The notes under the pieces are model-generated. The model was not told the origin of the DNA. It was given only the letters and a program-made list of their open reading frames with translations, and did not search any database. A DNA stretch of 64,000 bases from Pseudomonas endophytica (GTDB taxonomy: Bacteria > Pseudomonadota > Gammaproteobacteria > Pseudomonadales > Pseudomonadaceae), in NCBI RefSeq assembly GCF_001411475.1, contig NZ_LLWH01000209.1, positions 36,779 through 100,778 on the forward strand, written 5' to 3'. A program made the translations under genes and the position numbers. Shown one piece after another: positions 28,074-36,606 of this stretch (the stretch's first letter is position 1; every line of letters begins with the position of its first letter).

Positions 28074-28774
28074 ACCCGCGTATCGAAGTGGTGGCCATCG
28101 ACTGCCTGATGCTGCGTTTATTCGATGAAATTGCCGAAAGCAACATGCCGTGGATGCTGGCGGCCAGCGAGCGCTTGCGTGCTATTTTTGCCGACGACCT
28201 GATTGATTTAGTGCCGTCCTACACCACCTTGATGGTGCACTACGACGGGTTAGCGCTGACGCCGCCTCAAGCACGCGAGCGGATCGACCAAGCCTTGACC
28301 GATCTGCGCCCGGAAACACAGCGCCATGGTCAGCGTCATGTCGTGCCGGTGTGGTACGACCTCAGTGTCGGCCCGGAGCTCGCATTACTGGCGACGCGCA
28401 TTGGCGCAGACGTGAAGGAGGTCATTCGTCGTCACAGCGAGCATGAATATCAAGTCTTTGCGCTGGGTTTTGCGCCAGGTTTTGCCTTTATGGGCCTGGT
28501 CGAAGAGGCCTTGGCCGCGCCACGTCTGAGCACCCCGCGCAAACGCGTGGCGGCTGGAAGTGTAGGGATTGCTGAGCGCCAAACGGCTGCGTATCCGGCT
28601 CAATCGCCGGGTGGCTGGAATCTCATTGGTCGTACCCCAAGTGCGCTGTTTGATCGTGACCGAGAAGGCTACAGCTTGATGCAGCCCGGCGACACGGTTC
28701 TGTTCGAGGCTGTTTCCCACGCAGAATTCATTCGATTAGGCGGTGACGACACACCTCAGGAGGCAGTTGTATGA
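28070..28774 (+). CDS. pxpB: 5-oxoprolinase subunit PxpB
   Basis: The 234-residue protein belongs to the KipI/allophanate hydrolase subunit 1 family: [12 protein letters not shown] near the N-terminus, PVWYD, and the [15 protein letters not shown] and [12 protein letters not shown] motifs. It forms a complex with PxpC that carries ATP-dependent ring opening of 5-oxoproline. Its start overlaps the pxpA stop and its stop overlaps the pxpC start (ATGA), indicating translational coupling. Confidence 0.95.
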   Translation: MNPRIEVVAIDCLMLRLFDEIAESNMPWMLAASERLRAIFADDLIDLVPSYTTLMVHYDGLALTPPQARERIDQALTDLRPETQRHGQRHVVPVWYDLSVGPELALLATRIGADVKEVIRRHSEHEYQVFALGFAPGFAFMGLVEEALAAPRLSTPRKRVAAGSVGIAERQTAAYPAQSPGGWNLIGRTPSALFDRDREGYSLMQPGDTVLFEAVSHAEFIRLGGDDTPQEAVV

Positions 28775-29712
28775 GCCGTTTACTGATTAAAGCGAGTAAC
28801 CCAATGTGCCTTTTGCAAGATGCCGGGCGTTTTGGTGTACGACATTTGGGCGTGACCCAAGGCGGAGCGGCGGATTGGTTGTCGATGACGTGGGCCAACT
28901 GGCTATTGGGCAACCCGGCAAGTACGGCGGTCATCGAAATTACCTTGGGAGGCTTGGCCGTGATCGCCCAAGACGATTGCACGCTGGCACTGGCGGGTGC
29001 TGACTTAGCGGCGAGCGTGGAGGGGCAGGCGCTGAAACCCTGGCATCATTTCCAGTTAAAAAAAGGTCAAACGCTGACTTTTAGTCATCCCTTAGCAGGC
29101 GCGCGCGCCTACTTAGCTGCCCCTGGTGGCTTTGTCGCCCCGCAGGTGTTGGGCAGTTGCGCCACCGTAGTGCGTGAGCAATTGGGTGGGCCTGATGGCT
29201 TTGGCCGCGCCTTGGCGGTTGGCGATGAACTGAGCTTCGCCACTGATTCGTCAGCAGTGCGTGAAATACCTTTACCTATGCAGCCTGTGTTTAAACCCAA
29301 CCCTTCATTGGATGTCGTACTGGGTGCTCAGATCGGCGCGTTTAGCGGGCAAAGCACCTTCGATGCTTTCAACCAGCCATGGACCCTCGATAGCCGCGCA
29401 GACCGCATGGGTATTCGACTGCAAGGTCCGGCGCTGGTGTATCAAGGCGCGCCGATGATCTCGGAGGGGATCCCCTTAGGCGCGATTCAAGTACCGCCCG
29501 ATGGTCAGCCAATCGTGCTGCTTAATGATCGGCAAACCATTGGCGGCTACCCGCGGCTTGGTGCGTTAAGCCCGTTGGCCTTGGCGCGTTTAGCGCAATG
29601 CCTGCCGGGAGAGACAGTGCACTTACGGCCCATCACACAAGATGCCGCGCAGCGTCAGCATCAAGCGTTTATGCAGTGTAATTTTGGTCGACCTGATCTT
29701 GTGCTTAGCTGA
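28771..29712 (+). CDS. pxpC: 5-oxoprolinase subunit PxpC
   Basis: This 313-residue KipA/biotin-dependent carboxyltransferase-like protein has the DAGRFGVRHLGVTQGGAAD start, AYLAAPGGF, DRMGIRLQGP and GYPRLG motifs. It completes the PxpABC 5-oxoprolinase. A REP element begins 8 bases after the stop. Despite the carboxyltransferase family name, no biotin enzyme is nearby, which fits the 5-oxoprolinase assignment. Confidence 0.94.
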   Translation: MSRLLIKASNPMCLLQDAGRFGVRHLGVTQGGAADWLSMTWANWLLGNPASTAVIEITLGGLAVIAQDDCTLALAGADLAASVEGQALKPWHHFQLKKGQTLTFSHPLAGARAYLAAPGGFVAPQVLGSCATVVREQLGGPDGFGRALAVGDELSFATDSSAVREIPLPMQPVFKPNPSLDVVLGAQIGAFSGQSTFDAFNQPWTLDSRADRMGIRLQGPALVYQGAPMISEGIPLGAIQVPPDGQPIVLLNDRQTIGGYPRLGALSPLALARLAQCLPGETVHLRPITQDAAQRQHQAFMQCNFGRPDLVLS

Positions 29713-29720
29713 CAGGATTC

Positions 29721-29792
29721 TGTAGGAGCGAGCTTGCTCGCGATCTTTTGATCTTTAAAAACAACAGATCGCAGCCTGCGGCAGCTCCTACA
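29721..29792. repeat. REPIN (paired REP) between pxpC and the VWA gene
   Basis: TGTAGGAGC at 29721 and GCTCCTACA ending at 29792 are inverted outer ends. The left REP carries a GCGAGCTTGCTCGC hairpin and the right one CTGCGGCAG, with ATCTTTTGATC and GATC sequences between them. Paired inverted REPs of this kind are multiplied by RAYT transposases elsewhere in the genome; no RAYT gene is in the window. It also sits where a terminator for the convergent genes is expected. Confidence 0.85.
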
Positions 29793-29802
29793 AAAAAGCC
29801 GC

Positions 29803-30981
29803 TTACTTCGCTAAAAATCGCATGGCTTCTTCCAGCCCGTCCAAGGTCAGCGGGTACATGCGGTCTTCAACCAAATCACGCACGATCCCGGTCGATGCCG
29901 TGTATTTCCATGTGTCTTTGGGGTACGGGTTAATCCAGATCAGTTTTTTGTATTTCTCCATAAACCGCTGCATCCACTTGTAACCTGGCTCTTCGTTCCA
30001 GTGTTCGACACTGCCGCCGGCATGCGTAATTTCATACGGTCCCATCGCGGCGTCGCCGATAAAAATCACTTTGTAGTCGGCGCCGTAGGTGTTCAACACA
30101 TCCTGAGTGGCGATGCGTTCGACGTTGCGTCGCTGATTGTTTTTCCACATCGACTCGTAAATGAAGTTGTGGAAGTAGTAGTACTCCAAGTGCTTAAACT
30201 CGGTCTTGCAGGCCGAAAATAACTCCTCGCACGTCTTCACGTGAGAATCCATCGAGCCGCCAATATCAAACAGCAACAGCAGTTTAATGTTGTTGCGTCG
30301 TTCTGGCCGCATCTGAATATTTAACAAACCTGCATCGCGGGCGGTGTGGTCGATGGTGCCGTCAATATCCAGTTCATCGGCTGCCCCTTGGCGGGCGAAT
30401 TTGCGCAGACGGCGCAGCGCAACCTTGATATTGCGTGTGCCCAACTCGACCTGATCGTCGAGGTTCTTATATTCGCGCTGCTCCCAAACTTTTGCGGCCT
30501 TGCCCTGGCGTAAACCGGCATCGCCAACCCGAATACCTTCGGGGTGATAGCCGCCCGAGCCGAATGGGCTGGTGCCGCCGGTGCCAATCCATTTGTTGCC
30601 ACCGGCATGGCGTTCTTTCTGCTCTTGCAAGCGCTGTTTGAACGCCTCGATTAGTTTGTCCAGGCCGCCCAGCGATTGCAGTTGCGCGCGGTCTTCATCG
30701 CTCAGTGAGCGCTCAAATTCTTTACGCAACCAGTCTTCTGGAATCAGCGCCTCAAGGTGTTCATCGAGGTTTTGCAGGCCATTGAAATAGGCACCAAAGG
30801 CGCGATCAAATTTGTCGAAATGGCGCTCGTCCTTTACCAAAATCGTGCGCGCAAGGAAGTAAAACTCGTCCATGTCGGCGAAGGTCACGCGTTTTTTCAG
30901 CGCGTTGATCAAGTCCAGCAGCTCACGCACTGACACTGGCACCTTGGCTGCGCGCATTTCATTGAACAGATTCAGCAGCAT
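29803..30981 (-). CDS. VWA domain (CoxE-like) protein
   Basis: The 392-residue protein has an N-terminal helical part (LFNEMRAAKVPVSVREL) and a C-terminal von Willebrand A domain. Its MIDAS-like loop reads LLLLFDIGGSMDSHV: the first aspartate and the last serine are kept, while the middle MIDAS serine of DxSxS is glycine, as in many CoxE-type proteins. It pairs with the upstream MoxR-type ATPase, 21 bases away; such MoxR-VWA pairs act as chaperones or metal-insertion helpers. The client protein is unknown. Confidence 0.88.
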   Translation of the reverse strand: MLLNLFNEMRAAKVPVSVRELLDLINALKKRVTFADMDEFYFLARTILVKDERHFDKFDRAFGAYFNGLQNLDEHLEALIPEDWLRKEFERSLSDEDRAQLQSLGGLDKLIEAFKQRLQEQKERHAGGNKWIGTGGTSPFGSGGYHPEGIRVGDAGLRQGKAAKVWEQREYKNLDDQVELGTRNIKVALRRLRKFARQGAADELDIDGTIDHTARDAGLLNIQMRPERRNNIKLLLLFDIGGSMDSHVKTCEELFSACKTEFKHLEYYYFHNFIYESMWKNNQRRNVERIATQDVLNTYGADYKVIFIGDAAMGPYEITHAGGSVEHWNEEPGYKWMQRFMEKYKKLIWINPYPKDTWKYTASTGIVRDLVEDRMYPLTLDGLEEAMRFLAK

Positions 30982-31002
30982 GCTTATCGCCTTCTTAAAA
31001 AA

Positions 31003-31848
31003 TCAGCGATTACCGCGACGGCTCATAAACGCCAGACGCTCCAGCAAGTGCACGTCTTGCTCGTTTTTAACCAGTGCACCCGCCAGTGGCGGGATCGCCT
31101 TAGTTGGATCGCGCTCACGCAATACTGCTTCGCCAATGTTGTCGGCCATCAGCAGTTTGAGCCAGTCCACCAGTTCGGAGGTCGAAGGTTTTTTCTTCAA
31201 GCCGGGCACTTTGCGCACGTCGAAAAAGACGTCCAGTGCCTCACTGACCAGCGTTTGTTTGATATTCGGAAAGTGCACATCGACGATCTTTTGCAGCGTC
31301 GTGCGATCCGGGAAGTTGATGTAGTGAAAGAAGCAGCGACGCAAAAACGCATCGGGCAGTTCTTTTTCGTTATTGGAGGTAATGATGATGATTGGCCGTA
31401 CCTTGGCTTTAATCGTTTCATCAGTTTCGTAAACGTAGAACTCCATCTTGTCGAGTTCTTGCAACAGGTCGTTGGGGAACTCGATGTCTGCTTTGTCGAT
31501 TTCGTCGATCAGCAGAATCACTCGCTCTTGGGCTTCAAAGGCTTCCCATAACTTGCCTTTTTTAAGGTAGTTGCGCACATCGTGCACTTTGTCTACGCCC
31601 AGTTGCGAGTCTCGCAGGCGGCTTACCGCGTCATATTCGTACAAGCCTTGATGAGCCTTAGTGGTGGACTTGATGTGCCAAGTAATCAGCTTGCAGCCAA
31701 ACGATTCAGCCAATTGCTCTGCCAACATGGTTTTGCCGGTGCCGGGCTCGCCTTTGACCAACAGCGGGCGCTCCAAGGTGATCGCTGCGTTGACCGCCAG
31801 TTTCAGGTCGTCAGTAGCCACATAGGCGCGAGTGCCTTCAAACTTCAT
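31003..31848 (-). CDS. MoxR family AAA+ ATPase
   Basis: The ATG at 31848 follows GAGGA by about 7 bases, giving 281 residues. Walker A is GEPGTGKT (33-40), Walker B is VILLIDEIDKAD near residue 107, followed by sensor 1 TSNNEKELPDAFLRRC. MoxR ATPases work with VWA proteins, here the next gene, to assemble or activate a client complex. Cysteine synthase is divergent, with no metalloenzyme neighbour to suggest the client. Confidence 0.92.
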   Translation of the reverse strand: MKFEGTRAYVATDDLKLAVNAAITLERPLLVKGEPGTGKTMLAEQLAESFGCKLITWHIKSTTKAHQGLYEYDAVSRLRDSQLGVDKVHDVRNYLKKGKLWEAFEAQERVILLIDEIDKADIEFPNDLLQELDKMEFYVYETDETIKAKVRPIIIITSNNEKELPDAFLRRCFFHYINFPDRTTLQKIVDVHFPNIKQTLVSEALDVFFDVRKVPGLKKKPSTSELVDWLKLLMADNIGEAVLRERDPTKAIPPLAGALVKNEQDVHLLERLAFMSRRGNR

Positions 31849-31893
31849 CTGCAATTCCTCAAACCATAATCCGAGCCTGCTAGGGCGGGGTGG

Positions 31894-31921
31894 TGGACAA
31901 AAACGTATGTCCGACTATAAC
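31894..31921 (+). promoter_or_regulatory. Candidate sigma-70 promoter of cysK
   Basis: TGGACA (31894-31899) and TATAAC (31916-31921) each match consensus at five of six positions with 16 bases between them. The start of transcription would fall near 31928, giving a leader of about 120 bases that contains three inverted repeats. Confidence 0.5.
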
Positions 31922-31924
31922 GCG

Positions 31925-31990
31925 GCGTTCGCTTGAGGTGAACGCAGACGCGGTATTCAGTCTCTGAATGGGGCGTCACGCCATGACTGG
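31925..31990 (+). promoter_or_regulatory. Cluster of dyads in the cysK leader
   Basis: Three inverted repeats follow each other: GCGTTC (31925-31930)/GAACGC (31940-31945), ATTCAG (31957-31962)/CTGAAT (31966-31971), and GGCGTC/GACGCC starting near 31974. They may fold the mRNA leader or bind a regulator. None has a T tract, so they are not simple terminators. Confidence 0.35.
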
Positions 31991-32051
31991 ACGCCAAGAG
32001 GTGTGAAGCCTACCCTTGGGGCCTTCCCAAAAGGTGCATAAGGACCTCGTC

Positions 32052-33026
32052 ATGAGCCGCATTTTTGCAGATAACGCGCACTCCATCGGCAACACCCCTC
32101 TGATTCAGATCAACAGTATTGCGCCGCGTGGCGTGACTATTCTGGCCAAGATTGAAGGGCGTAACCCTGGTTATTCGGTGAAATGCCGGATTGGCGCCAA
32201 CATGATCTGGGACGCAGAGAGCCGCGGTGTCCTCAAGCCTGGCATGACTATCATCGAACCCACCTCCGGCAATACCGGAATCGGCCTCGCTTTCGTTGCA
32301 GCGGCTCGCGGTTACAAATTGATGCTGACTATGCCGTCCTCCATGAGCCTAGAACGGCGTAAGGTGCTCAAGGCACTGGGCGCTGAACTGATACTGACAG
32401 AACCGGCCAAAGGCATGAAGGGCGCAATTGAAAAGGCGGCTGAAATTCAGGCCAGCGACCCTGAACAGTATTTTATGCCGCAACAATTTGATAACCCGGC
32501 CAACCCGGCCATTCATGAAAAAACCACCGGCCCAGAAATCTGGAATGACACCGATGGCAGCGTCGATGTGTTAGTCGCGGGCGTGGGCACTGGCGGAACT
32601 ATTACCGGGGTATCGCGTTATATCAAACACACTCAGGGCAAGCCGATTCTGTCGGTGGCCGTTGAGCCCATTACCTCGCCCGTGATCACTCAGGCGCTGG
32701 CGGGAGAGGAGATCAAGCCTTCGCCGCATAAAATCCAAGGGATTGGTGCGGGTTTTGTGCCGAAAAATCTCGATTTGTCGATTGTCGACAAAGTTGAGCT
32801 GGTCAGCGATGACGAATCCAAGGCTATGGCGCTGCGCCTGATGCAAGAAGAGGGCATTATGAGCGGCATCTCATGCGGCGCGGCCATGGCTGCGGCGGCA
32901 CGCTTGGCGGAAACCCCCGAGATGCAAGGCAAGACCATCGTGGTAATCCTGCCAGACTCTGGCGAACGCTACTTGTCGAGCTTCTTGTTCAGCGACATGT
33001 TCAACGAGCAAGAATTGCAGCAGTAA
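32052..33026 (+). CDS. cysK: Cysteine synthase A CysK
   Basis: The ATG at 32052 (AAGGACC upstream) gives 324 residues, the standard CysK length. The PLP lysine is K44 in SVKCRIG; the phosphate loop GTGGTITG and the substrate loop TSGNTGIG are present, and the C-terminal [10 protein letters not shown] is typical of CysK. It condenses O-acetylserine with sulfide to cysteine. CysK is favoured over CysM by length and by these motifs. Confidence 0.94.
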   Translation: MSRIFADNAHSIGNTPLIQINSIAPRGVTILAKIEGRNPGYSVKCRIGANMIWDAESRGVLKPGMTIIEPTSGNTGIGLAFVAAARGYKLMLTMPSSMSLERRKVLKALGAELILTEPAKGMKGAIEKAAEIQASDPEQYFMPQQFDNPANPAIHEKTTGPEIWNDTDGSVDVLVAGVGTGGTITGVSRYIKHTQGKPILSVAVEPITSPVITQALAGEEIKPSPHKIQGIGAGFVPKNLDLSIVDKVELVSDDESKAMALRLMQEEGIMSGISCGAAMAAAARLAETPEMQGKTIVVILPDSGERYLSSFLFSDMFNEQELQQ

Positions 33027-33036
33027 CGCTAAACCC

Positions 33037-33065
33037 CTGTGGGAGCGGGCTTGTCCGCCCCACAG
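33037..33065. repeat. Single REP-type hairpin after cysK
   Basis: CTGTGGG and CCCACAG form the outer stem, with a GCGGGCTTGTCCGC hairpin inside. It starts 11 bases after the cysK stop and probably also serves as its transcription end. Confidence 0.75.
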
Positions 33066-33263
33066 AGACGTACCAAACAGGCTAGTCTCTGACCCAAATC
33101 AAACGATTTACCGTCCTGTCTCTGCATAATTGATGGATGAATTAGTAGTACCTAAGACCTAATGTTGGAACACGCGGGTTTTGTCCTGCGTCGCGAGTGT
33201 TTATCATGGCCGGCTGCCACAGCAGGCTTTTGGTGCCGCACGGTATTTTCGAGGAGTTGTTGC

Positions 33264-34202
33264 ATGACCTTATCCTTCGCCATCAAGGCAGGGCTCATAC
33301 TGCTGTTTGTCGGCAGCATCCTGTACGTGCATTTGCGCGGCAAGGCGCGTTTGCCGGTGTTGCGTCAGTTCGTCAACCACTCCGCGTTCTTTGCGCCCTA
33401 CAACGCCTTGATGTATTTGTTCTCAGGTGTACCGTCCAAGCCTTACTTGGACCGCAGCAAATTCCCTGAGTTGGATGTGCTTAAAGACAACTGGCAAGCC
33501 ATTCGCGAAGAAGCGATGCACTTGTTCGATGAGGGCTACATTCGTGCCGCCGAAAAGAACAACGACGCAGGCTTTGGTTCGTTCTTCAAAAAAGGCTGGA
33601 AGCGTTTTTACCTAAAGTGGTACGACAAACCGCTGCCGTCGGCCGAATTGCTGTGCCCTAAAACCGTTGAATTGGTGAACAGCATTCCTAACGTCAAGGG
33701 GGCGATGTTTGCCCTGTTACCCGGTGGCAGCCACCTAAACCCGCACCGCGACCCGTTTGCGGGGTCGTTGCGTTATCACTTGGGCCTGTCGACACCGAAC
33801 TCCGACGCCTGCCGTATCTTCGTCGATGGCGAAGAGTACGCATGGCGCGATGGACAAGACGTTATGTTCGACGAGACTTACGTGCACTGGGTTAAAAACG
33901 AAACCGACATCACCCGCGTGATCTTGTTTTGTGACGTTGAACGTCCGCTCACCAGCCGCCTCATGACCCGTATCAATCGCTGGGTCAGCGCGCAGCTGGG
34001 CAAAGCCACAGCCCCGCAAAACCTTGATGACGAGCGCGTCGGCGGGATCAACAAAGCTTACGCTTGGAGCAAAACCTTCAGCGACCGCTTTAGTGGCGTG
34101 GTTAAACAATGGAAGCGCCGTCATCCCAAGCTGTACCGCGTAGCGCGCCCTGTGCTGGCGGTTATTGTGCTGCTATTGCTGTGGCGCTGGTTATTCGGTT
34201 GA
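33264..34202 (+). CDS. Aspartyl/asparaginyl beta-hydroxylase family, LpxO-like
   Basis: The ATG at 33264 follows GAGGAG by 7 bases and gives 312 residues. A membrane segment lies at about 5-22, then the dioxygenase domain with the iron motif in LNPHRDPFAG (His and Asp) and the distal histidine in YVHWVKNE, followed by a conserved arginine. A second hydrophobic segment closes the C-terminus. LpxO proteins 2-hydroxylate secondary acyl chains of lipid A at the inner membrane; that role is likely but a protein substrate is not excluded. Confidence 0.85.
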   Translation: MTLSFAIKAGLILLFVGSILYVHLRGKARLPVLRQFVNHSAFFAPYNALMYLFSGVPSKPYLDRSKFPELDVLKDNWQAIREEAMHLFDEGYIRAAEKNNDAGFGSFFKKGWKRFYLKWYDKPLPSAELLCPKTVELVNSIPNVKGAMFALLPGGSHLNPHRDPFAGSLRYHLGLSTPNSDACRIFVDGEEYAWRDGQDVMFDETYVHWVKNETDITRVILFCDVERPLTSRLMTRINRWVSAQLGKATAPQNLDDERVGGINKAYAWSKTFSDRFSGVVKQWKRRHPKLYRVARPVLAVIVLLLLWRWLFG

Positions 34203-34210
34203 GTCAGCCT

Positions 34211-34260
34211 TGCTTGCGATCTTTTAGGCTCAAAAGATCGCAGCCTGCGGCAGCTCCTAC
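34211..34260. repeat. REP fragment with ATC hairpin
   Basis: GCGATCTTTT (34216-34225) pairs with AAAAGATCGC (34232-34241), followed by a REP arm ending GCTCCTAC. It probably terminates the LpxO-like gene. Confidence 0.75.
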
Positions 34261-34290
34261 GGGAGGGGGCGCTTTTGGAGCAGTCCAACC

Positions 34291-34368
34291 TGTAGTAGCG
34301 AGCTTGCTCGCGATCTTTTGATCTTTGGCAGATCGCGAGTAATCTAGCGTCGATCGGCGGCTCCTACA
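34291..34368. repeat. Diverged REPIN overlapping the end of the DMT transporter gene
   Basis: TGTAGTAGC at 34291 and GCTCCTACA ending at 34368 form the outer ends, with a GCGAGCTTGCTCGC hairpin in the left arm; the right arm has many changes. The stop codon of the DMT gene (CTA at 34364-34366 on the plus strand) lies inside the right end. Confidence 0.75.
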
Positions 34369-35254
34369 CGGGCTTGCTATTCGGTTTCAGCACCAGCCAT
34401 AACGCTGCGCCAATCAGTAATCCGCCGTACACATGCGCAATCGACAGCGGCTCATCCAAGAACAGGGCGCCCCACAAGATACCGAATGGCGGGGTCATAA
34501 AGGTCACGGTCATCGACTTGACTGGCCCAATGTTGGTCAGCAATCGAAAGAACAAAATGTAAGCAAAAGCTGTGCATACCAACCCGAGCCCCAGCAACGA
34601 CAGCCATACGCGTGCTCCGCCCCAGTCGGCTGGCGGTTGATTGAGCAGGCTCAGCCCAAACAGCGGCAACAAAAATAAAGTGGCCCCCAACATGCTGCCC
34701 ATGGCCGAAAGGCGCGGGTCAAGGCCGCCTTGTTGGTCCAGCCAGCGGCGTGCCAAGAAGCCTGCAAAGCCATAGCAGACCGTAGCCATCAAGCAGGCAA
34801 GGGCACCTATCAATAAGTCCATATCAAAGGCGACCGGCCCTGCACGGGTCAAAACACCTACGCCGAGTAATCCGAGAAAGACCCCAGCCAACTTGGTCAG
34901 CGTGAGTTGCTCACTGAAAAACAAGCCGCCAATTAAGACCCCCATCAGCGGCGTAGTCGCGTTAAAAATAGCCGAATACCCCGCGGGTAGCACTTGCGCA
35001 GCGACTGAATACAGCGTGGCGGGTAGCCCGGAGTTGATGACGCCGAGGATCAACACTACCTTGAACTTACCGCCGAAGTTCCAGTTAACGCGCATCAGCG
35101 CCAGCATCACCAGCAAGCCGGTAGCGGCAATCGAAACTCTAAAAAAAGCAGTAGGAACCGAGCCGAGTACGGGCGAGATAATTCGCATAAATAGAAAACT
35201 GGCGCCCCAAATGCCAGCCAGCGACAGCATGCGTACAAAGTCGGCGAGTCTCAC
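34364..35254 (-). CDS. DMT superfamily EamA-type transporter
   Basis: This 296-residue protein has ten hydrophobic segments in two EamA repeats, with PVLGSVPTAFFRV in the first and SLLGLGLVCTAFAYILFFRL in the second. Such carriers export amino acids or small metabolites. Its last codons and stop are provided by a REPIN, so its C-terminus may differ from relatives. The start ATG at 35254 lies behind a GAGAAG-like site. Confidence 0.86.
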   Translation of the reverse strand: MRLADFVRMLSLAGIWGASFLFMRIISPVLGSVPTAFFRVSIAATGLLVMLALMRVNWNFGGKFKVVLILGVINSGLPATLYSVAAQVLPAGYSAIFNATTPLMGVLIGGLFFSEQLTLTKLAGVFLGLLGVGVLTRAGPVAFDMDLLIGALACLMATVCYGFAGFLARRWLDQQGGLDPRLSAMGSMLGATLFLLPLFGLSLLNQPPADWGGARVWLSLLGLGLVCTAFAYILFFRLLTNIGPVKSMTVTFMTPPFGILWGALFLDEPLSIAHVYGGLLIGAALWLVLKPNSKPV

Positions 35255-35701
35255 GGATCTTCTCTTACAAGGATTAAGGCGGGCAGTGTAGGGGATGTAG
35301 GCCGCAAGGCAATAACGGAGCGCATCCGATGCGGCGCATTGGCATCCGCGACAAATCTACAAACTCCTCAAAGACCAGACGTTTGGAGCTATATTTTGAG
35401 TCGGAGCAAGGCCGGGTGAACAATTGATGTAGCTTCATAATCGTTCAGGATTAAGAGCTCAACTATAGCTTTTATAAAGTTTGAAAAATTCGTTAACAGC
35501 GTTAGTTTTTTTATCTTGATAGAAGTTATGAGTTGACGGATTTTTATTTTTTATGATCTTAAAAACTGTCAAATTTGACAGTTTATCTTCCTCTGACTTT
35601 GCGTGAATAATCTGCGCCTTGGCTTTTAGAGTGTGTGACGGAAAGTTCCGGCGCTTTAATTTTGTCGTGTCAATAGCTGGCGTTCTTGCAGGGCTCTATG
35701 G
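35255..35701. other. AT-rich intergenic region before the reductase fragment
   Basis: GC drops visibly between about 35440 and 35600 (runs such as GGATTTTTATTTTTTATG). The region holds the 22-base palindrome listed separately. I see no gene. It may be a remnant of the event that truncated the next gene. Confidence 0.5.
35563..35584. promoter_or_regulatory. 22-base perfect palindrome
   Basis: The 22 bases from AAACTGTC to GACAGTTT (centre AATT) equal their own reverse complement. It lies in an AT-rich stretch upstream of the reductase fragment. It could be a homodimer operator or a cruciform; no family is assigned. Confidence 0.55.
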
Positions 35702-36463
35702 GTAGAAGACTTTTCCAATATCGTAACCATCAAGTGCATCGTCGAAATGCTGATATCGACAATTTCTGTGTATAGCTGGGGTCATCGTTATACCCACAAA
35801 GCGCGAGTGTATGAAAACGACAGCATTGACGAGAACCTGGAGTCTATCCGCCATGACTTAGGGAACGTGCAAAGCAAATGGGTGATGAAGAAGTTGGCTG
35901 ATCTTGCAGCCTCGGCAGGTTTACCGGTGATGACTTTTCGCTTGGGCTACGCCACCTGTCACCGCCGCACAGGTGTGTGTGCCAACTATCAATGGTGGGG
36001 CCGCTTTATTCGCACGTGCCTTAAATACAACGCCGTCCCCGATTTGCAAAACCTTCTGGAAGGGCTGACTACCGTTGACTATATGGTCGAGGCAGTGGCT
36101 AGTATTTCGCGTATTCCAGAGGCCCTCGGGCAAAAATTCAATCTCATACAGAGCGAATCGACCAACCTAGATCTTCAGACCTTTTGTCAGCGAGTCGGTA
36201 GTTATTACGGGCGTCAATTTGAGTTGTTGCCGTACAAACAATGGGTTGACCGTTGGAGTCATGATACTCAGGCGTTTCTTTATCCTTTACGCGGCATGTT
36301 CGCCAACGATATGCATAACGGTGAGTCCGTACTGGAGCTTTATCAAAATACATACCGGTGGGATTGCAGTCGTGCGAAGTCTTTTTTAATGCGCGGTACG
36401 GTTCGCGAATCCGAGCGCACCGATGAGGTGCTGCATCGGTATCTACAGCACTTGAATATATAA
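35702..36463 (+). pseudogene. Thioester reductase (NRPS R-domain-like) fragment
   Basis: The frame reads VEDFSNIVTIKCIVEM then ISTISVYSWGHRY and continues to a stop at 36463. This is the second half of a short-chain-dehydrogenase-type thioester reductase, as found at the end of peptide synthetases and in carboxylic acid reductases. The N-terminal NADPH-binding GxxGxxG region is absent and residues normally between VEM and ISTISVY are missing. The expected GYxQSKW active-site motif reads GNVQSKW, so the catalytic tyrosine is asparagine. An ATG at 35747 could start a 238-residue remnant. No adenylation or carrier domains are in the window. Confidence 0.75.
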
Positions 36464-36494
36464 AGCATCAAGGGTGATACCCGGGGCACGATAA

Positions 36495-36513
36495 GGGGCC
36501 ATTGCTTGGCCCC
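36495..36513. repeat. Stem-loop between the reductase fragment and hrpA
   Basis: GGGGCCA and TGGCCCC pair around a TTGCT loop. It is not followed by T residues on the plus strand, so termination is uncertain. Confidence 0.4.
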
Positions 36514-36606
36514 GGCGTAAAAGGCCAATCTATTACAGATTCGTGCATCAGGCATTAAATCTGCGACAATTCGCACCCTGCCTTCACCAAGACTTTTGCG
36601 CACCTG

